A DNA stretch of 64,000 nucleotides from Marinobacter mangrovi (GTDB taxonomy: Bacteria > Pseudomonadota > Gammaproteobacteria > Pseudomonadales > Oleiphilaceae): positions 372,001 to 436,000 of the forward strand of contig NZ_JAERVO010000002.1 in the NCBI RefSeq assembly GCF_016798325.1, in the 5' to 3' direction. The number at the start of each line of letters is the position of its first letter. The first letter of the stretch is position 1. Position numbers and translations under genes: made by a program. This document shows, one piece after another, positions 31,657-40,214 of the stretch. The notes below the pieces were generated by a model, which saw only the letters and a program-made list of their open reading frames with translations, did not search any database and was not told where the DNA came from.

Positions 31657-32529
31657 TCACACCAGCGGCAGGCACACGTCGGTCACCAGTTCGTGCTCCG
31701 GCGTATCCTGGAGCAGGTTGTGGTAGTGGAAGAAGAGGGGGAAGTCCCGCAACTCCTCACCACTTTCCGGCAACCATTCCCGGTACAGGTAATAGGCCGG
31801 TTCGGTCATGCGGTCGTGGGAACCGAAATGGCGAACCACCGCGCAGCGTCCGGCCGGAATCACCTTGTTGATGATGCCGAATTCGTTCTCTGGCACCGGG
31901 GCGTCCACCGAACCGCACAGATCAAACCGGAACTCCTCCGGCGGTGTGGCGTTGGGATCGTCCCAGGCCAGGCCGATCGACTCGCTGGTGGCCACCGGCG
32001 ACAGGCCCGTCTGCTTGCGCCATTCGATGAATTGGGCGGCGGACTCGTTGACCAGGGCTGGCGAGCCCCGGTGTTCAAGCACTGCCACACGGGTTTCGGG
32101 AAATTCAATAATCTTGACGTCCATAGGTTGTCTCCGCTCTCTTTGGGGCAATTGAAACCGCTCGTTCCACGGCTGCCAGGCCGGGACTTTGCGGAATTGG
32201 GAGGGCGTCTGACCAAAGGTGGTCTTGAAGGCCCGGGAAAACGATTCCGGATTCTCGAACCCCGCTTCCAGCGCAATCTCGATGATCGACATGTCCCCCA
32301 TAAACGCCAGGCGATAGGACGCCCGCCGCAGTCGCATCAGCTGGATGTAACGGGCGACACTCGTACCGGCGTACAGCGAGAACTGCCGGTGGAAATGGTA
32401 CTTCGAGAAATGCGCGACCCGGCTCAGGCGTTCCAGGGACAGGTCCTCGGACAGGTGTTCGTCGATAAAGCGAAACACCGTATTGAAACGCGCGGCGTAG
32501 GCCGATGCCTTTGATCCATTCACTGCCAA
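31657..32529 (-). CDS. AraC-family regulator with C-terminal GyrI-like effector domain
   Basis: 290 residues. The N-terminal two helix-turn-helix AraC domain runs to about residue 115 (FIDEHLSEDLSLERLSRVAHFSKYHFHRQF, then IIEIALEAGFENPESFSRAFKTTFGQTPSQFR). Residues about 135-290 form a GyrI/SbmC-like ligand domain (MDVKIIEFPETRVAVLEHRGSP..., AVVRHFGSHDRMTEPAYYLYREWLP). This is the Rob/SoxS-related layout seen in multidrug-responsive activators. Its targets are not visible here. Confidence 0.92.
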   Translation of the reverse strand: MAVNGSKASAYAARFNTVFRFIDEHLSEDLSLERLSRVAHFSKYHFHRQFSLYAGTSVARYIQLMRLRRASYRLAFMGDMSIIEIALEAGFENPESFSRAFKTTFGQTPSQFRKVPAWQPWNERFQLPQRERRQPMDVKIIEFPETRVAVLEHRGSPALVNESAAQFIEWRKQTGLSPVATSESIGLAWDDPNATPPEEFRFDLCGSVDAPVPENEFGIINKVIPAGRCAVVRHFGSHDRMTEPAYYLYREWLPESGEELRDFPLFFHYHNLLQDTPEHELVTDVCLPLV

Positions 32530-32984
32530 ATCTCCTCAATCGGGCGCCACTATGCCCGAGCGGTTCCGGCCAATCCTGACTCAGATTGCTCACTTGCGGC
32601 AGACAGCCAGACGATCATAGCGAACAGGGCCGCCAAGGGGGCGAATGATTTGGCCTGTATCGAGAGGTTCCATATTTGAGTGAAGGGTCGTAAGGTGAGG
32701 CCAGTCTCAAGCCTATGAATGTATTGTAGGAGCGTAGTGAGCGCCGTAGGTTGGGCTGACGCAGGAAGCCCAACAAGCCGGGTTTGCGGCCGATCTCATC
32801 CAATTCAAGGGTCGCCAAGCGGGTTGTAAATAGCCGTATTCCAAGCATGTCCGGGATAAGGGGAACGTCTGTTGCCCGCTTATTGTTGGGCTTCCTGCGT
32901 CAGCCCAACCTACGCCCCCTGAGCCTTTGCAACAGGTTCTCAAGAGTGCGTCGAAACGGCGCTTAACCGAGAAAGGAGCAACCG
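32530..32984. other. 455-base intergenic region containing a paired palindromic repeat
   Basis: It lies between the AraC-GyrI gene and panB. The dominant feature is the inverted pair at 32746-32776 and 32883-32913 (listed separately). Outside that I see no credible coding frame. The panB promoter is likely at its right end. Confidence 0.6.
32746..32913. repeat. Pair of 31-bp REP-like palindromes in inverted orientation
   Basis: The 31 bases at 32746-32776 recur as a perfect reverse complement at 32883-32913. Each copy is itself a hairpin: GTTGGGCT and AGCCCAAC pair around GACGCAGGA. The two copies enclose about 106 bases of unique DNA. This is the architecture of a BIME/REPIN. Similar GGTTGGGCTG...AGCCCAAC sequences are scattered in many proteobacterial genomes. 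Confidence 0.85.
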
Positions 32985-33770
32985 ATGAAACAGACTCCCA
33001 CAGATTTTCGGGCGATGAAGGGCGTTGAGCCGATCACCATGCTGACCGCCTACACCTGCCCGGTGGCCCGCGGGATCGAGCAGGCGGGCGTGCCTGTGAT
33101 CCTTGTCGGCGATACCGTCGGCATGGTGGAGATGGGCTTCGACAGCACCCGGGATGTGACCATCGAGCACATGGAGTATCACATCGGTGCGGTGCGCCGT
33201 GGCGCGAAGGACACGCATATTATCGGTGATCTGCCGTACCTGACAGACAAAGACCCGGCCACGGCCCTGATCCACGCCCGGCGGCTGATTGCAGCCGGCG
33301 CCGACAGCATCAAGCTGGAGGGGCCGAAACTGGATGTGATTGCCCACCTTGTGGCCCATGACATTGCCGTGGTCGGTCACACCGGCCTGACGCCGCAAAC
33401 GGCCACCAGCTTCAAGAAGGTCGGCAGCACCAGCGAAGACGCCCAACGCATTGCCGAAGAAGCCCGGGATATCCAGGATGCCGGCGCGTTCATGGTGGTG
33501 ATCGAGCACGTGCCCTACGACCTGAGCACCCGCATTACCGCCGAACTGCGGATCCCCACAATCGGTATCGGCGCCGGCCCGGACTGCGACGGCCAGGTTT
33601 TGGTCATCAACGATGCTTTGGGGCTGGGGGATTACTGGCCGCCGTTCTCCAAGCAGTACGCGCACGTCAGCGACACCATCCTGCAGGTGGCGAAAGACTT
33701 CCGGGGTGAAGTCGCCTCGCGGGAATTTCCCAATAACATCATCCGGTTCACCGGCACCGGGAACCGCTAG
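32985..33770 (+). CDS. panB: 3-methyl-2-oxobutanoate hydroxymethyltransferase
   Basis: 261 residues, AAAGGAG before the ATG. Ketopantoate hydroxymethyltransferase landmarks: MLTAYTCPVARGIEQAGVPVILVGDTVGMVEMGFDSTRDVTIEHM (Asp ligands of the metal), GAKDTHIIGDLPY, DSIKLEG (Glu), GHTGLTPQTA, and the catalytic Glu in MVVIEHVP followed by IPTIGIGAGPDCDGQVLVINDALGL. It makes ketopantoate from 2-oxoisovalerate and 5,10-methylene-THF in pantothenate/CoA synthesis. No panC is adjacent. The second residue block is a somewhat divergent PanB, so a paralogue is possible. Confidence 0.93.
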   Translation: MKQTPTDFRAMKGVEPITMLTAYTCPVARGIEQAGVPVILVGDTVGMVEMGFDSTRDVTIEHMEYHIGAVRRGAKDTHIIGDLPYLTDKDPATALIHARRLIAAGADSIKLEGPKLDVIAHLVAHDIAVVGHTGLTPQTATSFKKVGSTSEDAQRIAEEARDIQDAGAFMVVIEHVPYDLSTRITAELRIPTIGIGAGPDCDGQVLVINDALGLGDYWPPFSKQYAHVSDTILQVAKDFRGEVASREFPNNIIRFTGTGNR

Positions 33771-33837
33771 TGGATTAATCCGGGGCCGGTTCCCAGCCCG
33801 CCCACACATCGGCTTCACACAAGGAGCAGCGATCACC

Positions 33838-34239
33838 ATGCGCTGGAACCGGGTGGTTGTGGTCTGGTTACTGATTATCGCCGCCGAATCCGTCAGCGGC
33901 GCGCTGCGGGAAGTGTTTCTGACGCCCCATATAGGCCCCGTCATGGCCCATCAGATCGGCGTGGTGGTGGGCTGCGTCGTTATCTTTGCCATCACCTGGT
34001 TCCTGCTGCGCTGGATGCAGGTGATCACGATGTCCCGGCAGCTCCTCGCCGGGCTGGTTTGGGTGCTGCTGACGCTTGTTTTTGAATGGGCGCTGGGCCT
34101 GGCACTCGACGTGCCGCCGGAAGCGATCAAGGCCGACTACGATCTGGCCCAGGGTGGCCTGATGGGGCTGGGGCTCCTGTTCATGTTGTGTACGCCGGCC
34201 CTGGTGGCCCACTTGCAGGGCATCGGGCACGACCGTTAG
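33838..34239 (+). CDS. Unknown integral membrane protein, 133 aa
   Basis: ATG at 33838 with AAGGAG 11-16 bases upstream. Four hydrophobic segments (VVVVWLLIIAAESVSG, QIGVVVGCVVIFAITWFLL, LAGLVWVLLTLVFEWALGLAL, GLMGLGLLFMLCTPALVAHL). No family motif is recognised. It is 67 bases after panB, on the same strand, and converges on a LysR gene. Confidence 0.72.
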   Translation: MRWNRVVVVWLLIIAAESVSGALREVFLTPHIGPVMAHQIGVVVGCVVIFAITWFLLRWMQVITMSRQLLAGLVWVLLTLVFEWALGLALDVPPEAIKADYDLAQGGLMGLGLLFMLCTPALVAHLQGIGHDR

Positions 34240-34241
34240 CG

Positions 34242-35165
34242 TCAGCTCGCCGTTTCGGTCGCCGCCGTTTGCGGGACGCTGGCCTCCTGCCATAGCTGCT
34301 TGACCAGGGCGATGACAGCCGCAATGGCCGGCTCGTCCACTCGATCCCGACGCACCAGCAGGCTCAGGTTGATGCTCAGGCGGGGTTCGGAATAGACCCG
34401 GACGCTGCCTCGATCGGCCCAGTGACTCGCCAGTTCATGCTCCACCAGCCCATATCCGAGACCCGCCCGGATCATCGACAGGGTGCTGAGTTCATCAATC
34501 GACGAGGAAATGTTGTTGGCCTGCTCCCGGCCGCCGCCGAGGATGTCTGGCAGCATGGTGGCCAACGGGCAGTGGCCGGCGGGCCAGATCCAGGGCAGGG
34601 CCCTGCGTTCGGCGAAGTCGGTGGGGAAACGTTCGCGGCTGCCTTCCAGGGGGCCCACCACACTGACGCGTATGGGTGCCAGACGCAGGCCAAGCACCTG
34701 GTCGTCGGCGTAATCGCCGTAGGCATAGCCCATGTCGAGCTCACCGGCTTTCACCTGATCACGAATCACAAATGATGAACTGGTGGCCAGTTCCAGCGCG
34801 ATTTCCGGCAGGTCCCGCGCGACCGAGCGCAGCAGTTGATCCACCTTCAGGTATTCCGGCGGCGCGTTGAGTGCGAACGACAGCGGCTCGGGCTGTTCGC
34901 AGCGCAGTGCCCGGGCAATCTCGTCCAGTTCCGCCACTTGCATCAGCGCCTGGCGCGCCGGTGCCAGCAGTTTGCGACCGGCGGTCGTCAGGGCCATCCC
35001 GCGTGTGTTGCGTTCGAACAGGGCCAGCCCGAAGTGATCCTCCAACTGGCGCAGGTGTTCGCTGACCGCCGATGGCGTCGTGTGGCGCCGATTGGCCGCC
35101 CGGGTCAGGTTGCCCTCGTCGGCCACCAGTACGAATGAACGTAGCTTATCGAGTTTTATGTTCAT
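34242..35165 (-). CDS. LysR-family transcriptional regulator
   Basis: 307 residues. The N-terminal winged HTH reads KLDKLRSFVLVADEGNLTRAANRRHTTPSAVSEHLRQLEDHFGLALFERNTRGMALT (residues 4-60), followed by the two-lobed effector domain. It is divergent from a small DUF1127 gene with 108 bases between the starts; the intergenic AT-rich stretch GATAGATACCCCATCTTTATC may hold the LysR site. The effector is unknown. Confidence 0.93.
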   Translation of the reverse strand: MNIKLDKLRSFVLVADEGNLTRAANRRHTTPSAVSEHLRQLEDHFGLALFERNTRGMALTTAGRKLLAPARQALMQVAELDEIARALRCEQPEPLSFALNAPPEYLKVDQLLRSVARDLPEIALELATSSSFVIRDQVKAGELDMGYAYGDYADDQVLGLRLAPIRVSVVGPLEGSRERFPTDFAERRALPWIWPAGHCPLATMLPDILGGGREQANNISSSIDELSTLSMIRAGLGYGLVEHELASHWADRGSVRVYSEPRLSINLSLLVRRDRVDEPAIAAVIALVKQLWQEASVPQTAATETAS

Positions 35166-35273
35166 GTTTTACGAACGCCGCTTTTCAGAAAGACTGATAG
35201 ATACCCCATCTTTATCGCAGTTTAATGGCATTTACCGGCCGGCCTCAATTCATATTTCCTGGAGGTATTTGTC

Positions 35274-35534
35274 ATGCAAACTGCGACATCCAGACGCACT
35301 GAAACTGTTTTTATTCCTCCTATGGAGGTTGGAAGTTCTGACGTACTCCGCCGGCCGCTGCCGAGGTCTGTTCGAGTGGGGCGTGTGCTGCGGGAATGGT
35401 TCCGGCGTTACCGGACGCGTGCCCGGCTGCGCGGGCAGTTGAGGGAGATCGATACCACACGGGCCGAACTGGACGTAGGATTGCCCATCGGGTCGTTGGT
35501 CGAGGAAGCCTACAAGCCGTTCTGGAAAGCCTGA
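35274..35534 (+). CDS. DUF1127-like small basic protein, 86 aa
   Basis: CTGGAGG 8 bases before the ATG. An Arg-rich core (REWFRRYRTRARLRGQLREID) is followed by LDVGLPIGSLVEEAYKPFW, the DUF1127 layout ending in KPFW. Some DUF1127 proteins bind RNA and affect phosphate or small-RNA pathways in alphaproteobacteria. Here it is divergent from a LysR gene and may be its target. Confidence 0.75.
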   Translation: MQTATSRRTETVFIPPMEVGSSDVLRRPLPRSVRVGRVLREWFRRYRTRARLRGQLREIDTTRAELDVGLPIGSLVEEAYKPFWKA

Positions 35535-35612
35535 TGCGTTATGCCGTAAAGGTCGGGTGTTGACCGCCGGACGCCCCTGACCGGGACGCCTGGCGGTGGT
35601 TCAGTCAAACGA

Positions 35613-37067
35613 TCAGTTTTCCTTCACGCCCTGTTCAATCCGGGCGCCAACTTCGGCGTCGATCTTCTTCCAGTAGTCCAGAGCGCGGGACAGCACGGGC
35701 TCTTTTACTCCGCCCTTGATGTGCCCGACCACGTTGGACACCAAACGGTCCCGGGCCGCCTGGTCCATCACCTGGTTGATCAGGGCATTGGCCTGTCCGA
35801 AATCGTCATCGTCTTTGCGCAGCGTGTACGCGGCGCGGACCATATCGCCGCTGGTCTCCCAGGTGGAGTCAGTGGGGTAGCGCTCTCCGTCGGCCACTGG
35901 GCCGCCCTTGCTGTTCGGGGCGTAGACCGGATCAGTGGCGTTCTGCATCCGCATCGCGCCGTCCTTGGTGTAGGCATGTACCGGCGCTTTGGGCGAGTTC
36001 ACCGGTATCTGCTTGTAGTTGACGCCCAAGCGCGCTCGATGGGCGTCGGCATAGGAAAACACCCGGCCCAGCAGCATCTTGTCCGGACTGATGCCGATCC
36101 CCGGGACCAGGTTGTTCGGCTCGAACGCGGCCTGCTCGATCTCGGTATGGTAATCCGTCGGATTACGGTTGAGGACCAGCCGGCCCACCTTGGTCAGCGG
36201 GTAGTCGTCGTGGGGCCACACCTTGGTCAGGTCGAACGGGTTGAAGCGGTATGTCTCTGCATCCTTGAACGGCATGATCTGCATGTAGAGCGTCCAGCTG
36301 GGATGGTCACCGCGCTCGATCGCCTCGTAGAGATCCCGGGTATGGTAGTCCCCGTCTTCACCGGCCAGGCGGTCGGCGTCTTCCTGGGTCAGGCATTGGA
36401 TGCCCTGATCGGTCTTGAAGTGGTATTTCACCCAGAATTTCTCGCCCTGGGCGTTGACCCACATGTAGGTGTGGCTGGAGTAGCCGTTCATATGGCGCCA
36501 GGTTTTGGGAATGCCCCGGTCGCCCATCAGCCAGGTCACCTGGTGGGCAGACTCCGGTGACAGGCTCCAGAAATCCCACTGCATGTCGTGGTCGCGCAGG
36601 TTGGTGTCGGCCCGGCGTTTCTGTGAGCGGATGAAGTGCTGGAATTTCATCGGATCGCGCACGAAGAACACCGGCGTGTTGTTCCCCACCATGTCGTAGT
36701 TGCCCTCGCTGGTGTAGAACTTCACCGCAAAACCGCGGGGATCGCGCCAGGTGTCCGGGCTGCCGCGCTCACCGGCCACGCTGGAGAAGCGAATCACCAG
36801 ATCGGTTTTGGTGCCTTTCTGGAACACCGCCGCTTTGGTGTACTGGCTGACGTCTTCCGTGGTCTCGAAATAGCCGAAGGCACCGCCACCCTTGGCGTGG
36901 GGCTGGCGCTCCGGGATGCGCTCGCGGTTAAAGTTGGCCATCTGCTCGATCAGGTAGTGGTCGTGCAGCACGATCGGGCCGTCCGGGCCAATCGTCAGGG
37001 AATGTTCGTCACTGGCGACAGGAATACCGGCATCGTTCGTGGTCGGTTTCTGGTCCTTACTCGTCAT
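35613..37067 (-). CDS. Monofunctional haem catalase (small-subunit clade)
   Basis: 484 residues, the usual size of clade 3 catalases. The active-site His is in [15 protein letters not shown] (near residue 57), the Asn in [24 protein letters not shown], and the haem-ligand Tyr in [14 protein letters not shown] near residue 345. AGGAGA precedes the start. No signal peptide, so cytoplasmic. It decomposes hydrogen peroxide. It is monocistronic and divergent from an iron/manganese transporter gene; no adjacent OxyR. Confidence 0.95.
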   Translation of the reverse strand: MTSKDQKPTTNDAGIPVASDEHSLTIGPDGPIVLHDHYLIEQMANFNRERIPERQPHAKGGGAFGYFETTEDVSQYTKAAVFQKGTKTDLVIRFSSVAGERGSPDTWRDPRGFAVKFYTSEGNYDMVGNNTPVFFVRDPMKFQHFIRSQKRRADTNLRDHDMQWDFWSLSPESAHQVTWLMGDRGIPKTWRHMNGYSSHTYMWVNAQGEKFWVKYHFKTDQGIQCLTQEDADRLAGEDGDYHTRDLYEAIERGDHPSWTLYMQIMPFKDAETYRFNPFDLTKVWPHDDYPLTKVGRLVLNRNPTDYHTEIEQAAFEPNNLVPGIGISPDKMLLGRVFSYADAHRARLGVNYKQIPVNSPKAPVHAYTKDGAMRMQNATDPVYAPNSKGGPVADGERYPTDSTWETSGDMVRAAYTLRKDDDDFGQANALINQVMDQAARDRLVSNVVGHIKGGVKEPVLSRALDYWKKIDAEVGARIEQGVKEN

Positions 37068-37538
37068 CGTGAGGTCTCCTTTTCATCGTGTTGAAGCGGC
37101 TTCCGTCACGCAAAGACAGGCCCGGCAATATGACGCGTCCACCGGGCGACGGATTGGCGGATCGACCGCTCCTGACCGGGAGGTGTGGCTGGCCATGGTG
37201 AAATGGCTCGGTCAGTGTGGACCACACCCCTTACAGCTCGGGCCCATGCTTGCTGGTGCCGCAGGCACGCGTCAAGGTGCATACTTGGGGTGTCATCCTC
37301 GCTTTCTCCCTGGATTTTCCCCCAACTCGAAAGCGGTCTGCGTGGCAGGCCTTCCGCGACAGTCGATCCGACGTTGTGTCGCCGGGCACGGTAGGCGTTG
37401 GATGACAGGAACTTCGGTGATATTTAATAGGATGGATATAAAAATCTCATCATGACGTCGGATTGGCCGGGTTCGTTCGGCAGCAGACGTGACGAGCGCG
37501 GGGTCCAGATCCGGTGGTTGGTACAGGAGGAGGTGTCG
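37068..37538. other. 471-base divergent region between catalase and VIT-family genes
   Basis: Must contain both promoters. Short frames are present but none has a convincing ribosome site or protein-like composition. An AT-rich patch at 37420-37450 is the probable promoter of the VIT gene. I see no strong palindrome. Confidence 0.5.
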
Positions 37539-38231
37539 GTGAGGCATCGTGAAAAGCATCGCAGTGGTCGGATTGGCTGGCTTAGGGCCGCCGTTTTGGG
37601 TGCCAATGACGGGATCGTCTCCACGGCGAGCCTGATTCTTGGGTTCGTGGCCGCCGGGGCATCGTCACAACAGATCATGATTGCCGGCGTGGCGGGGCTG
37701 GTGGCGGGGGCCATGTCGATGGCGGCGGGCGAGTATGTGTCGGTCAGCTCCCAGGCGGATACCGAACGGGCCGACCTGCGTCGGGAGCGGTATGAGCTGG
37801 CCCACCAACCCCAGGAGGAAATCCGTGAGCTGGCGGAGATCTATGAAGGCCGGGGCCTGGCCCCGGAGCTGGCCCGTCAGGTGGCTGTTGAGTTGATGCA
37901 GCACGATGCCCTTGCGGCCCACGCGCGGGATGAGTTGGGTATTGAGGGCGCCGCCTATACGACCCGCCCGGTGCAGGCGGCGCTGGCTTCAGCCGCGACG
38001 TTTGCGGCGGGGGCTTTCCTGCCGCTTTTGGTGGTCTGGCTGATGCCGGTGGCGGGACTCGGCTGGGGGGTGCCGTTGGCGTCGCTGATTTTCCTGGCGC
38101 TGCTGGGGTCCTTGTCGGCGCGGGCCGGTGGTGCGTCAATTCGCAAGGCGGCTGCCCGGGTGACCTTCTGGGGTGCGCTGGCTATGGCTGCGACGGCTGC
38201 GGTGGGGGCGCTGTTCGGCGTTTCGGTTTAG
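37539..38231 (+). CDS. VIT1/CCC1-family Fe2+/Mn2+ transporter
   Basis: 230 residues from GTG at 37539, chosen over ATG at 37452 because AGGAGG lies 8 bases upstream and the N-terminus then reads MRHREKHRSGRIGWLRAAVLGANDGIVS, the standard family start. Five hydrophobic segments. MAAGEYVSVSSQADTERADLRRE is the cytosolic metal-binding loop with Glu ligands, and LASAATFAAGAFLPLL opens the C-terminal half. It moves Fe2+ or Mn2+ out of the cytoplasm. It is next to an FTR1 iron permease gene (convergent). Confidence 0.92.
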   Translation: MRHREKHRSGRIGWLRAAVLGANDGIVSTASLILGFVAAGASSQQIMIAGVAGLVAGAMSMAAGEYVSVSSQADTERADLRRERYELAHQPQEEIRELAEIYEGRGLAPELARQVAVELMQHDALAAHARDELGIEGAAYTTRPVQAALASAATFAAGAFLPLLVVWLMPVAGLGWGVPLASLIFLALLGSLSARAGGASIRKAAARVTFWGALAMAATAAVGALFGVSV

Positions 38232-38253
38232 GTGGCCGGGTCCAGGTCCGCCT

Positions 38254-38284
38254 GACCTGCCCGCGAGGATGAGGCGGGCAGGTC
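38254..38284. terminator. Strong hairpin between convergent VIT and FTR1 genes
   Basis: GACCTGCCCGC pairs perfectly with GCGGGCAGGTC around GAGGATGAG. It has no T-run on either side, so it may be a Rho-dependent or weak terminator. Confidence 0.55.
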
Positions 38285-38300
38285 GTTGCGTTGGCGTGAA

Positions 38301-39131
38301 TCAGGCGGTGACGGGTGCCTGCTGCCGGCGCTGCAGGCGGAACAGGCCAAAAATACCGGCCCAGAACGCCAGCCAGACGACGACGTCGGTCAGTGCCGGA
38401 TAGGCCCGGTAGCCGGTCAGCGCGGACACCACCCCACCAAAGCGGCTGGTATCGTCGAGCACGGCAGAGGTGTCCCACAGCGGGTCGATACCGGTGGGCA
38501 CCCAACCCAGGCCAATCATGCGATCCACGGCCGACAGCAACAGCGAGCTGGCCAGCAACAGCAGCATGATTTCGGTGAAGCGGAAGAAGTGCTTCCAGGA
38601 CATCCAGCGACGGCCGGCCTGAAGCAGGTAATAGGTGAAACCGGCCAACACCAGGGCCACCGCCACGGCACCGGCGAAGCCGAGCCAGTCCTGGGCGGTC
38701 TGCTGGGCATAGCTCATGCCGTAGAGGAAAATCACCGTTTCCGAGCCTTCACGGCCAATGGCAATGGCCACCAGGATGCTGATGGACCAGAAGGTCCGGT
38801 CTTCCAGCGCCCGCTGGGTTTCGTTCTTGAGATGGCTGTGCAGGTGCCGGCCATGCTCCCGCATCCACAGGACCATCTGTACGATCAGCACGGTGGCGAC
38901 CAGCATCATCAGCAGCATGAAGATTTCCTGGCCGACATCCCCCAGGAATTGCTGGATCCCCAGCAGGGCCGCGGCCAGTGCAATGGCGAACAGGATACCG
39001 CCGCCCACGCCGAACCACAGGTAGCGCATCGCCCCGGCCACTTCGGCCTGGCGCAGCCACGCGTAGAGGATACCGACGACCAGCAGGGCCTCGATGCTCT
39101 CTCTCCAGACGACAAAGATAATCTGTTCCAT
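38301..39131 (-). CDS. FTR1-family iron permease
   Basis: 276 residues with seven hydrophobic helices. The two iron-binding RExxE motifs are RESIE near residue 10 and REGSE near residue 126. The N-terminus lies in the membrane with no separate periplasmic domain, as in EfeU. It should import iron (Fe3+ or Fe2+ oxidised at the membrane). It is encoded 9 bases after a cupredoxin gene on the same strand; no EfeB peroxidase, P19 or ferroxidase gene is present here. Confidence 0.93.
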   Translation of the reverse strand: MEQIIFVVWRESIEALLVVGILYAWLRQAEVAGAMRYLWFGVGGGILFAIALAAALLGIQQFLGDVGQEIFMLLMMLVATVLIVQMVLWMREHGRHLHSHLKNETQRALEDRTFWSISILVAIAIGREGSETVIFLYGMSYAQQTAQDWLGFAGAVAVALVLAGFTYYLLQAGRRWMSWKHFFRFTEIMLLLLASSLLLSAVDRMIGLGWVPTGIDPLWDTSAVLDDTSRFGGVVSALTGYRAYPALTDVVVWLAFWAGIFGLFRLQRRQQAPVTA

Positions 39132-39140
39132 GTCGGTTCC

Positions 39141-39476
39141 TTACTCTGCGATCAGCGTGCCCTGGGCTTCCGGCAGGTTGAACTCGTCAAAGTAGTCGTA
39201 TTCACCGGCTTTCAGGGGCTTGATCACCACTGCCCAGTTGGCGCCGGGAACCAGGATCTTCTCCTGGCGCAGGCGCTTGCTTTCGAACTCGGCGGGTGCC
39301 TGGCCGTTGTTTTGAACCTGCAGCTTGAAGCGCTCGCCCGCCGCTACGTTCAGCGTTTTGGGCGTCAGCTGACCATCCTTGAGCTCGATGTTATAGGTCT
39401 TGATGTCCGCAGCAGCAGGCAGGGCCACCAGTGTTGCGAGCAGGATGGCGGCGGCTGAGAGGGTACGGTTCAGCAT
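39141..39476 (-). CDS. Periplasmic cupredoxin-like protein of the iron uptake operon
   Basis: 111 residues with a signal peptide ending in PAAAD near residue 23. IKTYNIELKDGQLTPKTLNVAAGERFKLQVQNNGQAPAEFES is a cupredoxin (EfeO-Cup) strand pattern. The final GEYDYFDEFNLPEAQGTLI replaces the usual CxxxHxxM copper site, so a type 1 copper centre is not evident. First gene of the operon with FTR1. It could bind iron or serve as an EfeO fragment without the M75 domain. Confidence 0.85.
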   Translation of the reverse strand: MLNRTLSAAAILLATLVALPAAADIKTYNIELKDGQLTPKTLNVAAGERFKLQVQNNGQAPAEFESKRLRQEKILVPGANWAVVIKPLKAGEYDYFDEFNLPEAQGTLIAE

Positions 39477-39867
39477 TCAGTGGTCTCCCGGAAATAACGA
39501 TAGCGGTTGGTCGGCCCATGACGATGGCTGCTGACTTCCGCGCTCATGTGGCGCGAAGGGCGGCTGCCGGGCCGGCGGCCCCGAATTGTTGCAGAAATGA
39601 TCATCAATGATAAAGAGAATTGTGCACCATTTCTAAACGAAATTATTCGCATTAAGGTTTTTTGAGGATGATCTGGATCAACTTCTTGTGGGTTGTTGCG
39701 GTCGGGGATCGCTTAACGAAGAAGGGGGGGCAGACGCTGTCTGGCGGGAAACGTCCGGAATGTCCGTCGGTTGGCGTAAATGCTGCTACGCTTTTTAGGG
39801 GGCCCAAAAGAGGCTCCGTAAGAACGGCCAGGGGGTTGTGGCCGTCGGTCAACCAAGGAAGTTGATT
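39477..39867. promoter_or_regulatory. 391-base region with a possible Fur box before the iron uptake operon
   Basis: An AT-rich island at 39594-39660 breaks the GC-rich background upstream of the cupredoxin-FTR1 genes. Within it AATGATCATCAATGATAAAG (39596-39615) followed by AGAATTGT resembles tandem Fur hexamers (GATAAT, GAGAATT). The rest of the region (39660-39867) leads to the DUF3302 gene on + and shows no supported coding frame. Confidence 0.4.
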
Positions 39868-40212
39868 ATGCTCGACTATATTGCCCTGTTCCTTCTGTTC
39901 TTCGTCGTGATTGTCCTGTTCTACGGCATCATCGCAATTCACGATATCCCCTACGACATCGCCAAGCACCGCAACCACCCGCATCAGGACGCCATACACA
40001 TTGCGGGCTGGGTCAGCCTGCTGACGCTTCACGTGATCTGGCCGTTCCTCTGGATATGGGCGTCGCTGTACCGGCCCGACCGGGGGTGGGGGTTCAGCGA
40101 TGGGCGTTCCGATCACAGTCACCTGGCTGATCTTGAGGCCCGTGTGGCCGAGCTCAGCGAGCGTCTGGAACGATTTGAGTCGCAGTCCGACGACCGGCAG
40201 CGGGAGGACTGA
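39868..40212 (+). CDS. DUF3302 (YiaW-like) inner membrane protein
   Basis: 114 residues from ATG at 39868 (AAGGAAG upstream). A first helix LFLLFFVVIVLFYGIIAIHDIPYDIAKHRNHPHQDAIHIAGWVSLLTLHVIWPFLWIWA gives two membrane segments and matches DUF3302. The C-terminus is a short coiled coil (LADLEARVAELSERLERFE). It precedes an HlyD-like gene by 2 bases, the same yiaW-yiaV arrangement as in E. coli. Confidence 0.88.
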   Translation: MLDYIALFLLFFVVIVLFYGIIAIHDIPYDIAKHRNHPHQDAIHIAGWVSLLTLHVIWPFLWIWASLYRPDRGWGFSDGRSDHSHLADLEARVAELSERLERFESQSDDRQRED

Positions 40213-40214
40213 TC

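Noticed and set aside
37039-37455. 138-residue frame between catalase and VIT genes
   Set aside because: Starts inside the catalase gene on the opposite strand, no ribosome site and no protein-like pattern.
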